Below are positions 8,561-20,200 of a stretch of 44,559 bases of DNA, piece after piece. Below the pieces are notes generated by a model. That model had not been told where the DNA came from. It worked only from the letters and a program-made list of their open reading frames with translations, and ran no database searches. The stretch comes from a virus. The translations under genes and the position numbers were made by a program. The first letter of the stretch is position 1. Every line of letters starts with the position of its first letter. The stretch covers positions 1 through 44,559 of the IMG/VR virus record IMGVR_UViG_3300005582_002476. One strand, given 5' to 3'.

Positions 8561-8704
8561 ATGGCTGACAAGAAACCCAAGAAAAAAGCATCCGTCATTC
8601 GTATTGACGACTTCAAGGACCTATCCGAGAGAGAACAGGTTGAACGGGTGAAGGAGATGCTTCGGTCTCTCGGCAAACCCAGCAAGAATACCAACCGAGG
8701 CTAG
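8561..8704 (+). CDS. 47-aa basic helical protein
   Basis: A short frame from ATG 8561 to TAG 8704 starting MADKKPKKKASVIRIDDF. A GAGGAA ribosome site lies in the end of the gene before. It has a Lys-rich head and an amphipathic helix (LSEREQVERVKEMLRSLG). Tight spacing (one base after the upstream stop, ten before the next ATG), a good ribosome site and plausible composition support a real gene. Function unknown; its positive charge complements the acidic neighbour upstream. Confidence 0.55.
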   Translation: MADKKPKKKASVIRIDDFKDLSEREQVERVKEMLRSLGKPSKNTNRG

Positions 8705-8714
8705 GATACGCAAC

Positions 8715-10889
8715 ATGCGTATAAAAGCCACACGGCCCGACCCCTTCGCGGTGATTGCGTCCTCCGTCAAGACGGCGGCGGCTTTTTCGTCCCCAAAGTC
8801 TGCCGAGGGCGACTGCGGGTGTGGATGTAGTAACTCCGTCTCAGAGGACATCGCCCCCGTGTCGTCCACAAAATCCAGGAGGGTCAATGCCGACCGACAG
8901 AGGGTCTCCGACCTCTCTTCGCACCTTGGTCTCATCGGGGGCAGGCGCAACATTGTTGACCTCAAGGTTGCGGCCAGGATTGCCGACGAAGGCTCAGGAA
9001 AAACTCCCGTTCACGATCCCAACGCTTATGTCGTGGGTCTCCCGTCAAGGTTTATTCAACAAAAAGCCGGCCTCGTTCGTTCCAATAGTCGTATTGGTAG
9101 AGCCGCCCAATCTGCCGCGTCCATTGCCATCCCCGGAGATATGTCCAGGGTCAGGAGTCCTATTAGGTCGACCATATCCCGCGCCCTTACTCCTGGTGGA
9201 GGACGTGGGCTACCCGGCAGAATCGGTGGACAGCAGGTAGTCACTCGTTGCCCACCTGGATATGAACATGGCGGTAGGTTCTCTAACAACACATTCACGA
9301 ACTGCGGTATGCAGTTATTTGAGGCCATTGTGGCGGCCGCAACAGCGACCTCTGATGCGGCAAGCAACTCAAAACTACGCCTAGATTCCACGCCCGCTCC
9401 TTCAATCCTGAGGGGTGTCCGTGTTACGGCAGGCAAATACACGGGTGATGCCGTGGCAATCTCAAGGGCTGCCGATGTACCACGCATGAGTGTTCCGTCG
9501 GCAAAGAAAAGAGATCAGGCAATCTCTAGTGTTGTCAATAGTGCCAGTTCTGCCGAGGGTTCTTTTATCAGAATGGTCAGGGCGGACGGTGTCACTTTCT
9601 TGCCCATCGGCAATATGGCAAGAATCGCCAAACAGAGAAATAATACCGACATGAAGGGGGCAACATGGGTCACCGCGCTCAACTCTCCTCAGGCAATCGG
9701 CGGGGAAGAAATAGCACTCTTTGGTGCCGGGATTTCCAGCATTAGGTATGCGATTCCTGGCTCAGGTGAGCTCAGGGTTGACGCAACTAAGCCGATCGGA
9801 CAAGCAAGAGCGAGTGCCCTCATGAGGAAACTTTCGTCGGCAAGAGCAAAGGGCGACCAAAACGGTTCGGCTCTTAGGGAAATGGTCAGGCAGTCCAATG
9901 GCGACCTCGTCTACTCTGAGTCGTTCCCAAATATGGACAAACCAAACGAACTCGTAGTCATTGCCAAGGGCAAGGAACGCATGACGATGCCAAGGTGGAT
10001 CTATGAAGCTTGGTACACGGATAAGTCATCGGGCAAAGACAAGTCCTCTGGTTGGACGGTCATCGACACAGTTGTGAACTCGTCGTCTCAAGAGGCAATA
10101 GGCAAGGATGTGAAAGCCGAGGCAACCGCCGAGTCACTTGGCGCACTCTCTTCATTTGATAGAGGCAAGGCCCTCGCCCTCGGTAAGTCCAAAGACATCG
10201 GTGCAGGCAGGACTGCGGTTTCTATGAACGATGGGACTACATGGATCGTCCACGATCAGGATGGCGACTCCCATATCGGAATCGTGGTTGGTAACGACAT
10301 AGCAAAGAGCCTCGGCGTGAACGCCCCTAACTCATACCTCTCGGGTGAAGGCAATGCCCGCAAGGCCGTAGTTGAGTCTCCAAGCGAAATCATCGGGATG
10401 AAGATGACCAAAGACGGCTCAATATCAGACACCCCGGGCGAACAACTAGCCAAGATCGTGATCGTTGACTACCTCACCAACAACAAGGGAAGAACTCCGG
10501 CGACGGTCGTCCCCGCAAAAGGCAAGGGCGATGACGTCATCTCAATGTCCTCATCTCGAAACCTACTTGCGGGTGTAGGGGGAGCCAAGTTGCCGTCGCA
10601 ACAGGACTTCCCTTCGTATCTAAAGCAAGATGGCTCAAGTAAGTGGCTGGCCGAGAAGGTGGCGAATATGGAGAAGATCAAGGAAAAGGTCGCCGCAATG
10701 TACGAACAACTCCTACGGCAAGCCGAACAGTTTGACTGGGACGCGTATATTGACAGGCTTGCCATTGCTGGCCTAACCGACGGCGAGAAGACGCACCTTG
10801 GATTAACCAAGCAGCTTTATGAACTGAGAGTCAATCAAATGAGGTCGTCTAGGAAGACCTTCCTCTCGGCTCTTGGGGTAATCGCATGA
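8715..10889 (+). CDS. Large cargo-type protein with CPPG-Cys motif and a possible pseudokinase region
   Basis: A 724-aa protein. Residues about 1-175 are Ser/Arg/Ala-rich with a CGCGC cluster. C179 to C197 form the same CPPG-x14-CG motif as in the 932-aa protein. Residues about 495-615 look like a distant, degraded version of the kinase region in the 3404-aa protein: TTWIVHD at 508-514 lines up with the Lys-bearing QTFVIKS strand there, and VDYLTNNKGR (584-593) with MDSLFRYYDRQGDN, but the Lys and the catalytic Asp-Arg...Asn are missing. The last 100 residues are helical and charged. If correct it is a non-catalytic relative, perhaps a partner or decoy of the giant kinase. This is by-eye alignment only. 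It overlaps the next gene by ATGA. Confidence 0.5.
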   Translation: MRIKATRPDPFAVIASSVKTAAAFSSPKSAEGDCGCGCSNSVSEDIAPVSSTKSRRVNADRQRVSDLSSHLGLIGGRRNIVDLKVAARIADEGSGKTPVHDPNAYVVGLPSRFIQQKAGLVRSNSRIGRAAQSAASIAIPGDMSRVRSPIRSTISRALTPGGGRGLPGRIGGQQVVTRCPPGYEHGGRFSNNTFTNCGMQLFEAIVAAATATSDAASNSKLRLDSTPAPSILRGVRVTAGKYTGDAVAISRAADVPRMSVPSAKKRDQAISSVVNSASSAEGSFIRMVRADGVTFLPIGNMARIAKQRNNTDMKGATWVTALNSPQAIGGEEIALFGAGISSIRYAIPGSGELRVDATKPIGQARASALMRKLSSARAKGDQNGSALREMVRQSNGDLVYSESFPNMDKPNELVVIAKGKERMTMPRWIYEAWYTDKSSGKDKSSGWTVIDTVVNSSSQEAIGKDVKAEATAESLGALSSFDRGKALALGKSKDIGAGRTAVSMNDGTTWIVHDQDGDSHIGIVVGNDIAKSLGVNAPNSYLSGEGNARKAVVESPSEIIGMKMTKDGSISDTPGEQLAKIVIVDYLTNNKGRTPATVVPAKGKGDDVISMSSSRNLLAGVGGAKLPSQQDFPSYLKQDGSSKWLAEKVANMEKIKEKVAAMYEQLLRQAEQFDWDAYIDRLAIAGLTDGEKTHLGLTKQLYELRVNQMRSSRKTFLSALGVIA

Positions 10890-11170
10890 ACAAGGTCGCC
10901 TTCGTAAAGAGTATTGACGGTGGGAAGTTTGCCGTACTCGTTGAGAGCGACGGAGGCGTGGACGCTATCGGTATCTCTGCCCACGGGAAAGAGTGGTCGG
11001 CCTGGGTTGATGTCCTCCCATTCAGGGAACGCAGGAAGATAGAGGATGTCCTTTGGTCTGTATCAGAGGCTCAGGTTGTTGATGGGCCAAGAGTCCCAAC
11101 GAGGGTTGAACGTGCCGATATTACCGCACTACTGAACGGCGAGCAGACGGCCAACATAACCAACGGTTGA
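10886..11170 (+). CDS. Small protein coupled to the 724-aa gene, unknown function
   Basis: 94 aa; its ATG overlaps the upstream TGA (ATGA at 10886), so translation is probably coupled. The sequence starts MNKVAFVKSIDGGKFAVLVE and looks like a compact beta-rich domain followed by a helix (FRERRKIEDVLWSVSEA). No Cys, signal or membrane segment. A comparable small gene also overlaps the end of its neighbour ahead of the 1275-aa gene, so these may be dedicated partners of the giant proteins. No family recognised. Confidence 0.55.
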   Translation: MNKVAFVKSIDGGKFAVLVESDGGVDAIGISAHGKEWSAWVDVLPFRERRKIEDVLWSVSEAQVVDGPRVPTRVERADITALLNGEQTANITNG

Positions 11171-11190
11171 TCTATGGATACGCCTTAGGG

Positions 11191-11199
11191 TGATAGTGT
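11191..11199 (+). promoter_or_regulatory. Candidate extended -10 promoter TGATAGTGT
   Basis: TGATAGTGT fits the extended -10 pattern TGnTAnnnT and lies in the 68-base gap before the 3404-aa gene, about 40 bases ahead of its ATG. No -35 box at 17 bases is obvious, as is common with extended -10 promoters. The same TAGTGT core precedes the methyltransferase and portal transcription units. Confidence 0.4.
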
Positions 11200-11238
11200 T
11201 TTGTCGTCAAGTAACTGCTTTCAGAACACAGTGAGGCC

Positions 11239-14200
11239 ATGCACAAATCACGGATAGAGTTCTCCGTCCTTACGCGTAAGGCCGCAATAGACGCTTCTTC
11301 TGTAGCCCTCGGGGTGAGGGTTGCGAGCCGTCTTTCTACGGGCAGGACGACAGGCTTCGCCAATAGCACCAAGGGTGTTCCCTTCGTTCATACTGAGACG
11401 ATTGACTTTGAGTTCCGCAGGCCAAATGACCGAGTTCATTATTTCCGTCTTGAGGGGCTGACTAAGGCCGCCAACGAAAATGCCATCAGGGCAAAGAGTC
11501 TCATCGCCACTACTGGACCAGACATAATCCTGTGGCCAGAACGGGATGGATCGTTCGACTTCAAGAAACTTGCCTCCATCGGCAAGCGCACTCGCACGGC
11601 CGCACAGGGGTACGACCCTGATGCAAGCGACGCTGACGGCGACATGATTGTTCAGGACGGAACGCCGTGGGAACGCCCAAAGACACCAAAGATTTCCAAG
11701 AGAGGTCAGAGGAAGCCCGGCAAGACTCGTGTTGCCGTCGCCTCTGGTCTAGAGAATGTTGCCGACAGGGTTGATCAAGCCGCGGCCAAACGTAGGTCGC
11801 GCAGGCAAGAACGCGGACCACTGAAGGAACGGATTGCCGGACGGATTGAGGGCGTAGCCGACAGGATTGACAAGAGGCGTTCGGGTAAACCGAGTAAACC
11901 TGGCGATGAATCGGCAGAGAAGCCGAAGCGGAGTAGGGCGGGTCTAGCAGAGAGGTTCGGCGACTACGTATTGGGCGACCAACGTGTGAAACCGTCTAAA
12001 GACAAGCCAAGCCAAAAGCCTGACGAAACCCCGGATGTTACGCCCGACAACGAGCCCGAAACAAACCTAGATGAACTGGCCCCGCCAGACATCACTACCG
12101 CCAAGCCAAAGACACCCGTCGAGGATGTAACGGCAACAGCAACCGCCACCGAGAAACTCCCCGGCAGGGTCATCGGCAAACCCGACGATGACAGGGCGTT
12201 TGCCATGGTCACCGCTCGCAACTCTTCGTTAGCTAAGCCCAATCTCAAGGAAGGCGACGACAACAAACCGCAGAACCTTCACGTCGTAAAAAACGATGAG
12301 GGCAAGTTCGTCGTCGTTGACGATGAGAGGTTGAAGGCGATGGAGGGCGTAACGCCGGTCGCAACATTCCGCGACGGTAAAGTCACGTCACTTGATGGCG
12401 AGCCAAAGAAGGCCAACAACAAGAAGGCATCAGCCGAAAAGATTGCCGCCGCACCAGGATGGGGACGCCAGGAACCGAACGGCAATAGTGCCGAGGACAG
12501 CATCTCCAACATTGACAACACCACCTTCTATGGCCCAGGTGGCGCAAGTGGCGAGAGTAAAAAGTTTCAAGATGGCGAAGCGGCCCACCTTATTCAGTCG
12601 TTCGACGGTAAGTACTTCCTGGTTGACGAAGAGAAGTTACAGGCACTCGGCGTTGAGCCGATTAAGTCGTACAGAGCGGGCGAGGGTGAGTTCGTCTACG
12701 CCTCCGAGAAGCCACCGAAAGTAACCCCGAGCAAGCCAAAGGAAGATGTCGCCGTCGGCCAGATCCCCGGCGAAGGCCCAATGGAGAAGCCATCGTTGCC
12801 TGAGGTTTCCGCAGACGCAAAGAAGAAGCCGAAGAAGTCAAAGCTTGACGGCAAGCAGGACGGCAAGTACAAGAACCCTGCAACTGCGTACGTCCGCGCC
12901 AACAAGTTGTCTGCCGAGGACGGCAAGGATAGGTATGTAGTTGAAGCACCAGGTGGCGGTTATGCCGTCGTGGATAAGGAACGCCTTGACGCCATGGGTG
13001 TCGAGCCACGTTCCTCGCACTCAATGGGCAAGGGTAAGAGCACGGGTGGCACTTTCAATAAACCAAAAACACCCGAGACAGATGCTCTTGACACCAACGC
13101 ACCTGAGGCGGATAAGCCCGAAGCCGATACCCCTGAGGCAAAGAAGCCGAAGAAGCCGTCCGTCACCACACTGCAACCGCCCGAACCCGGGACGGAAAAA
13201 GGCCCAGTTCCCGAATGGTTGAAACCGAAGCCCGAAAAACCAGAGCCAGAAAAGCCTGAGTTCCCCGCATGGCTGAAGCCCAAGGATCCAGAGGCGGAAA
13301 AGCCTGAGGCAAAGAAGCCAAAAGAAGTCGCTACGACAACGGATAAAGATCAGTACGACGAGGTCACAGACGCACTTGACGCATTTAACGATCGCATCAA
13401 CAAGGGCGAGGTCATCTCCTCCGACGACATACAGGAGTTGCGCAATCGCATTGAGACGATGCCCGACCTATTGGGGGACGAGGAGGGTGACGAACATCAG
13501 AAGTTTGTGTACGACGCACTCGCTAGGATTGACAACCTTGAGTCAGCGAAGAAGCCAAAAGAAGCCACGCCGACCAAGAAACTCACGGCAAAGAAAACTC
13601 CGAAGCAGAGTATCCAATACTTGAATCAGGAACTCGACAAGGCGCAGAAGCTCTACGATGCTGGCGACAAAGAAGGCGCAACGGCGTACGCCAAGCAGTC
13701 AATGGCGAACATTGACGAGGCACGCAAGGAGGGCCTACTCAGGGCGAACGAGTACACCGCTGAGTCGTTTATGGCTCAGATTGACGAACTCCGTTGGCAC
13801 GCCGACGGTCACCCAGGACTTGAAGACGACACGGAATCTGAAACCCCCGCAGTACTTGAGACACCGAAGGAGCAAGTTCCGTCACAACTAAGTGCCAAGC
13901 CGTATAACGACTTGAACTCTCTCATTGAGAAAGCAAAGAAAGATAAGGATCCAGGCAGTTTTGACGATGCTGATGCGCTCGTCAACGAAATGATCAAAGT
14001 ACGTGTGAACGAACTGAAGAAGTCTGGGTTATGGCCTAAAGATTATGGCAACGACTCAATATATATGGGTCTCGTGAAACAACGGGACGACCTTGCGATA
14101 TTTAGGGAAGATGTTGCATCCGCCGCCGGTTACAGCATGACCAAGCCTAAGACACCGAAGCCGTCAAAACCAAAGAAGCCAGCAAAGATCACGCCCGGGA

Positions 14201-17200
14201 TGAACCTTTCCGGTCTTGACCTGACTGAGTACGTGCTCAACGACGGTGGTATTGAACTCAAGGGCAGAGACCTGTCCAACACGGACTTGTCCGGGCTGTC
14301 CCTTGCCAATATGGATCTAAGTGGCGCAAACCTCACGGGTGCGAGCCTCGACGGCACAGACCTGACAGGCGCAAACCTGAGTGGCGCAAACCTTGAAGGC
14401 GCAAGCCTGAGCGGGGCGGATATGCTCGGCGCAAACCTAACGGGCGCAAACCTTGAAGGCGCAAATCTTGAAGGCGCAACCCTAACTCAGGCAGATCTGA
14501 CAGGTGCAAAACTGAGTGGCGCAAGCCTGATTGACGCAAACTTGGAAGAAGCAAAACTGGGAGGCGCAGACCTGTCTGGCGCAAGCCTGAAAGGCGTATA
14601 TCTGACTGGCGCAGATTTGTCCAAGGCGAACTTGTCTGACGCAAACCTGTCCGATACAAATCTTGCAAACGCCAGCCTTGAGGGTGCTGACCTTACTAAC
14701 GCAGATCTAACCGATGCTGTTCTTGAAGGGGCGGCCATGAGGGACGCTGAACTTGAGGGTGCCAACCTGTTTGGTGCCAACCTGTTTGGTGCGGATCTCA
14801 CCAGTGCGCACATGCCCAATGCGAACCTTGAGGGTGCTGATCTTAGAGATACGAGCATGAATGGTGTCGTCCTACTTGACGCCAATATGACCGGCGCCAA
14901 CCTCATGGGTGCTGATCTTTCCGACGCCGTAATGAACAGGGCGAGCTTGGACGGTGCGGATTTGCGCAATGCAAACCTCACCAGCGTGGCACTCAGGGAA
15001 GCAGATCTTGCCGGTGCGTCCCTCAACAATGCAAACCTGTCCTCTGCCGACCTGCGTAAAGCAAACATGAGCAACACCATCATGGAGGGTGCGAACCTGA
15101 AGAACGCAAACCTCAGTGGTGCGGATCTTGAGAGTGCCGACATGGCGAATGTCAACTTGAATGGTGCCGACCTTGAGGGCGCAGATCTGAATAGTGCCAA
15201 CCTCGAGGGCGCGGACTTACGTGACTCTGATCTAACCAATGCAGACCTCCGTCAAGCGCAACTTGAAAGTGCTGATCTCACGGGCGCAAACACGACCGGC
15301 ACTAAGTTTGACGCAGACTTCAACGCCCCGGACTGGGAGGACGAAGAGCTCTTTGACTATGCGGACTTACCAGACGGCGAGAAGTGGAAGTCCGTTGGTA
15401 GGGCCGGCTACAAGCAACGCATCGACGACCTCAATAGCATGACCGACACATGGTTCGAGAGTCCCGAGGACCGAGAAGCCATATATGACCTGGGCATTGA
15501 GAGAGCCAATGAGGCGATAACCGAGAGGTTTCAGGAACTGTCCGATGCTGGCCTTGACAACTACGAGATTGGTAAAGACCCCGTCACCAACGAACTCGTC
15601 AAAATCTCTGAGCGCCTAAAGGCAGAGAAGGACGCCCCGCCGACAAACCTTGCATCAAACAAGCCTCAGTCCGATGCAAAGAAAATCGTTAATGACTCAG
15701 GCGACCTTGCCGATGATGTCAGTCAGGGCAAAGCGAAAAATGTTCTTCAGGCACTTGAGGCAGAGAACGACCCGTCCAACGATGAGGCAATCGCCAAGCT
15801 GACAAACGCAATCGCCAAGAATGAGGCGGAGAATCCAACTCCGATCACACCGTCGTCGCCGTTGCCATACAAGACATCAAAGAAACTCAACACCGAGGCG
15901 ATGGACGCCGCAGACTATGACGTAGACGGCGCAAATGACTCCATAGGCGAAGTGCTTGATGCGCAGAAGGAGTCGTTGCGAGGCATCCTCGCAAATGAAC
16001 TTGGTGTCAGTAAGTCGCTCAACGATGAGCAGATGAGGGAAGCGGCCGTTCAGGCGTACAACAACCTCGGAGAACTAAGCGGAATCCCAGAAGCAAACAA
16101 GGAGTACGCTGCGACTAGGGCAAGGGTCAAGACGCACCTCCATAACTGGGATGTACTAACCAGGCAAGGTGCGTATTCCGAGGACAACTCCCCCGAGTTG
16201 ACGCACATTGACAGGCTCAACCACCTCAGCCCTGCGGGGCAGAAGTCTTTCCTGAAGGCACTTGAGGAGTCGGCCTTAAAACGCATAGAACTTGAGCCTG
16301 GTGAGGAAATCACTCAGGAAGATCTAGACCAGCTTCAGGAGATAGTTAAGACATTTGATTCGTTCCTCCAACCTCAGGGTAAGAAGCCAAAGAAGCCAAA
16401 GGAAGTGGCCAAAGAAATCGTTGATGACTTTGTTGCCAATGTAGAAAAAGACGTCGCTGGGCCCAAGCCTGAACCAAAGCCGACCAAGATTGACGGATTG
16501 TCTATGAAGATCGCCTCCATTGGTCAGGTCGCCATCTTAAATCCTGATGATGCCAGGAGCAAGGGAGTGCCAACTCTTGGCGCAGAGGATGAGTCCAAGT
16601 TCCCTCCGGGATCTATCTTGGGCTATCTCGAACTACCCCCAGACAAGACATTGTCCGGGGCGCAGCAACTTGCCTATCAAACAACGGGCGAGAAGACCTA
16701 CCTACCCAAGGGCATGAAAAAGGGCGACATAGAACTCGCTCAGATCACCGCAGCCGATGGTTCATTGGTGGCAGTCGTACTCAATGCCAAGGCCGACGGA
16801 TTCAGCGATTGGGATCCAGAACAAGTTTTCCCCAATGCGTACGGTGAAGATACGCCAGGTGAGTTTTCTAACTGGGTCAACCATGGCAACCCCCATACAG
16901 ATGCGAGCCCAGACGAAGATTCACCACTGAGTGGCGCAAAGACCATTTCTATGGACGGAACGGAGATTAACGACAATAAGCCGACTTTGCCAGGTGGGCC
17001 AGAAATAAGCATGTGGACGAGGCTGAGTAAGGCTATCGGCGGTATGCCGTTTGACTCCAATGAAGAAAATGTACAAAATCTGTTGAGAGATAAGTTTGGA
17101 GACGACGGCGGCATTATCGTCAGGTCGCCCGATGGCAACTACCACGCAATGTCGATGAAAGATTGGGACGAGTCTTTCTCTAAGATGACGGACAGTGAGC

Positions 17201-20200
17201 AACTCGGACACGACATCATCACCAAGAGTCCGCCAAAGTACGTCTCATGGGCAGCGAGCAAAAAAACCGGCAAGAACATAAATGACGTTCCGTGGGACAC
17301 ACTTGAGCCAGAGGTTGCCGACGAAGCATTGAAGATCCTGCTCGAGAACAACAACTTTGATGATCTGTCAAAGATGGGTCTCACTACCGCCCATAAGTTC
17401 AGTCACCTGAACACAGAAACCCCAGAACAGATTGCAAGTGTGATTGAGTTCTTTGAGCAAAAGGGAAAACAAGCCGAGGCCAACCCCGACGATGATCTCA
17501 ACACAGAGGGCAGTGGTCAGTGGGGGTTGTTCTCTGTCAGGGTGAAATCGTTTAGCTCTTCAGATAAGGTCATGCAGTTCTCCGTCCTACTCGGTGGCGA
17601 GGACATGGCGTTCGCACTTGCTCATCCCGGCGCCTTTGGTAAGCCGCTATGGACATACGACTCGGTGGCTTCCTCTGGGGACAGTATCGGCGACATCTTG
17701 GATACTGGTACTGCGGCCGAGGCACTACGAATCGTTGATAACCCCGCAGACATGTCATTTGTGGCTAACGGCAACATAGAAGGCAGTAGGTTGCAGGCCG
17801 TCGCCTCTGCGTGGGACGGGAAGCTCTACAGCAACGCTCAATACAACCCCGATCATGCCACGAAGGCGATGGCCGACGCCGAGAAACGCCTTGCGGATAT
17901 GGGCGCAATCCTAAAAGAGGTCATTGGCAACAGAGACCCCAAGAAGATGACGATTGCCGAACTCAAGGAGGCACTTGCCGGCAAGGTCTTCGGCGAACCC
18001 GATGCCTTTATTGGCAAGATGATGGAGACGGCGGTCAGGCTTGACGTCACCAAGAAGTTCCTGGCGACTCGCATGATGGCAACTCAAGATGCCCTTGAGA
18101 CCGAGCAAGAACTCAAGGAGATGCTCGACAAAAACCCTAAGGGCATTGGGCAAATCTTGAAACTGGACGCAGAACTCAAGACCGAGATGATCAGTGCGGT
18201 AAAAGACCTGACGAACGCAACGGTGGCATTAGAGAACGCAACCACCGGCATGGACATCAAAGAGCAGTACGACAGGGTAAACGAGGCAAAGAACAGGGTC
18301 AGGGCTGCCGAGGCTCTTGCAAAGGTATATACCGATGTAACAGAGGCGCACAAAAAGAAGTTCACCACCGTGTTCAGTGGCGGCGAGCAGTACGACCTCA
18401 AGAAGTCCTCAGTAGTATCCGAGAACGCGCCCTCGCTTGAGAACGCGTCCAACATTGCTGCGGCCATTGCTCCGATCATGCCGAGTGGAACGAGTATTGG
18501 CATATTCAAGGAAGACCTCGGCGGCTACGCCCTCATCAAGATGGAAGATGCGATTGACGCCGGTATGCCTGCGCCAGATGCGATCTTCTCCAGTTCGGGT
18601 GTTGGTGGAATCCCTGTTGTTGACTCAACCGAACTCATGAACCTGACGACTGCGCCGGGTATGCCGAAGTTGCCCGACAACTATCAGGGAACAACCGCAC
18701 TCGGTGTCAACTCGGTGGACGGTAAGGCAATCGGACAGCACATCCCGACCCCGTTGTCGATTGACTCATCGCCGATTGACGAGAACCATCCGTTAGTGAA
18801 GGAGTGGTCGCAAAAGATTGCGGACGGTGCAAGCCTTGCCGATGTTCCTAACGAACTCCTCAAGGAGAGCATCTGGGCAAACACCGAAGGTGGCGGTGGC
18901 GGTAGTGGTCGTTTCAAGTTGTTGTCCAAGGCGAGTGGTTTCAACGATCAGGGCAAGGGTCCAAAAGATCAGACACAACGATTCCTCGACACGGCAACTG
19001 GTCAGACGTTCGTCATCAAGTCGGCAACAAGGAACGACCAAGAGGGAATCCGCGAACTCTTTGGCAATCAGGTCATGCAGATGCTGGGCTTCCCGTCGTC
19101 GGGTGGCCGAACTGCTGGCGTTGTTGACAAGTCGCCGAATAAGTTCCCAGACTTCCACCCGGAGTACGACGCAGAGGCAGATCAAGTACCTATCCTCATT
19201 GAGTCCTCGGAGATGCTCTATGACGGCAAGTCGCTTGGTCATATCCGAAACATGCCGTCGTCTCAACAGAACGACATCATCTCAAGGCTGACCCCTGAGT
19301 CTCTCGCTACCGGCGTGGTCATGGACTCGTTGTTCAGGTACTACGACCGACAGGGCGACAACTGGATCGCAGTTGAACTTTCAGACGGGTCAGTCGCCTA
19401 CCATCCGATCGACCACGGTAATGCTTTTGGTCCATTCAAGGGGCACAAGTTCTTTGACAAGGACGGCAAAAAGATCAGCAAGGGCAAAGACTCGCCTGCG
19501 GACGAGGACGCCCTTGGTTTCATGTTTAGTGGTCTTGACGGCGAGGGCGCATGGAAGATCGCAAGGCAGTCAATGAACACTCCTGAACGTAGGCAGATGT
19601 TCGCAGAGTCCATTGTCCATGCCGTGAGGCGCGCAGAGTCCGTTGACTATGCGGGTGAAGCCGAGAAGTTGATTCAGGGACAAAACCTTGGAGGCAAGTT
19701 GGCCGCAAGGGCACGCACTTCGGCGCAGACGCTAGAGGAGAAGAAGGGCAGACTTGACTCATACGTCGACCCGATGCTGAGGGAGCTCGGAATGACCGAC
19801 GAGGAGATAGCCGCCGTCAGAACCAAGGTTGACGCAGATCTTGGTGGTGGTGTCATGAAGGCATCTCAGTCACCAAAAGTTCTCGCACCGCAAGCAGCAG
19901 CACCGAAACTCTTCTCGCCAACACCGATTGACGGCGAAGAAGCGTTCGGCAACGCTCCCGCCGCAGGAGGAAAAACGGTCACACTTGCCATCAACGAGTC
20001 AATGCTTGACCCTTCGTCCGTTCACTACACCACGATTGGTTTAGGCGGTCAGACAAAGGAGGGCGTAAGGTTCGTATCCTTCCCGCAAGCAGGTGAGGGC
20101 AAGTCTCCGATTGCTTCAATGTCAACGAGGCTCGACTACGAAACATCCAAGTCAATCGGAGAGGCACTTGCTTCAGGCAAGGATGCTCAGGGCAATCCAG

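Noticed and set aside
14487-15239. 250-codon minus-strand frame opposite the pentapeptide array
   Set aside because: Periodic antisense of a 15-base repeat; an artefact of the repeat's codon pattern.
14320-15300. Regular short repeats resembling a CRISPR array or minisatellite
   Set aside because: Fifteen-base units in frame encode pentapeptide repeats; there are no unique spacers.
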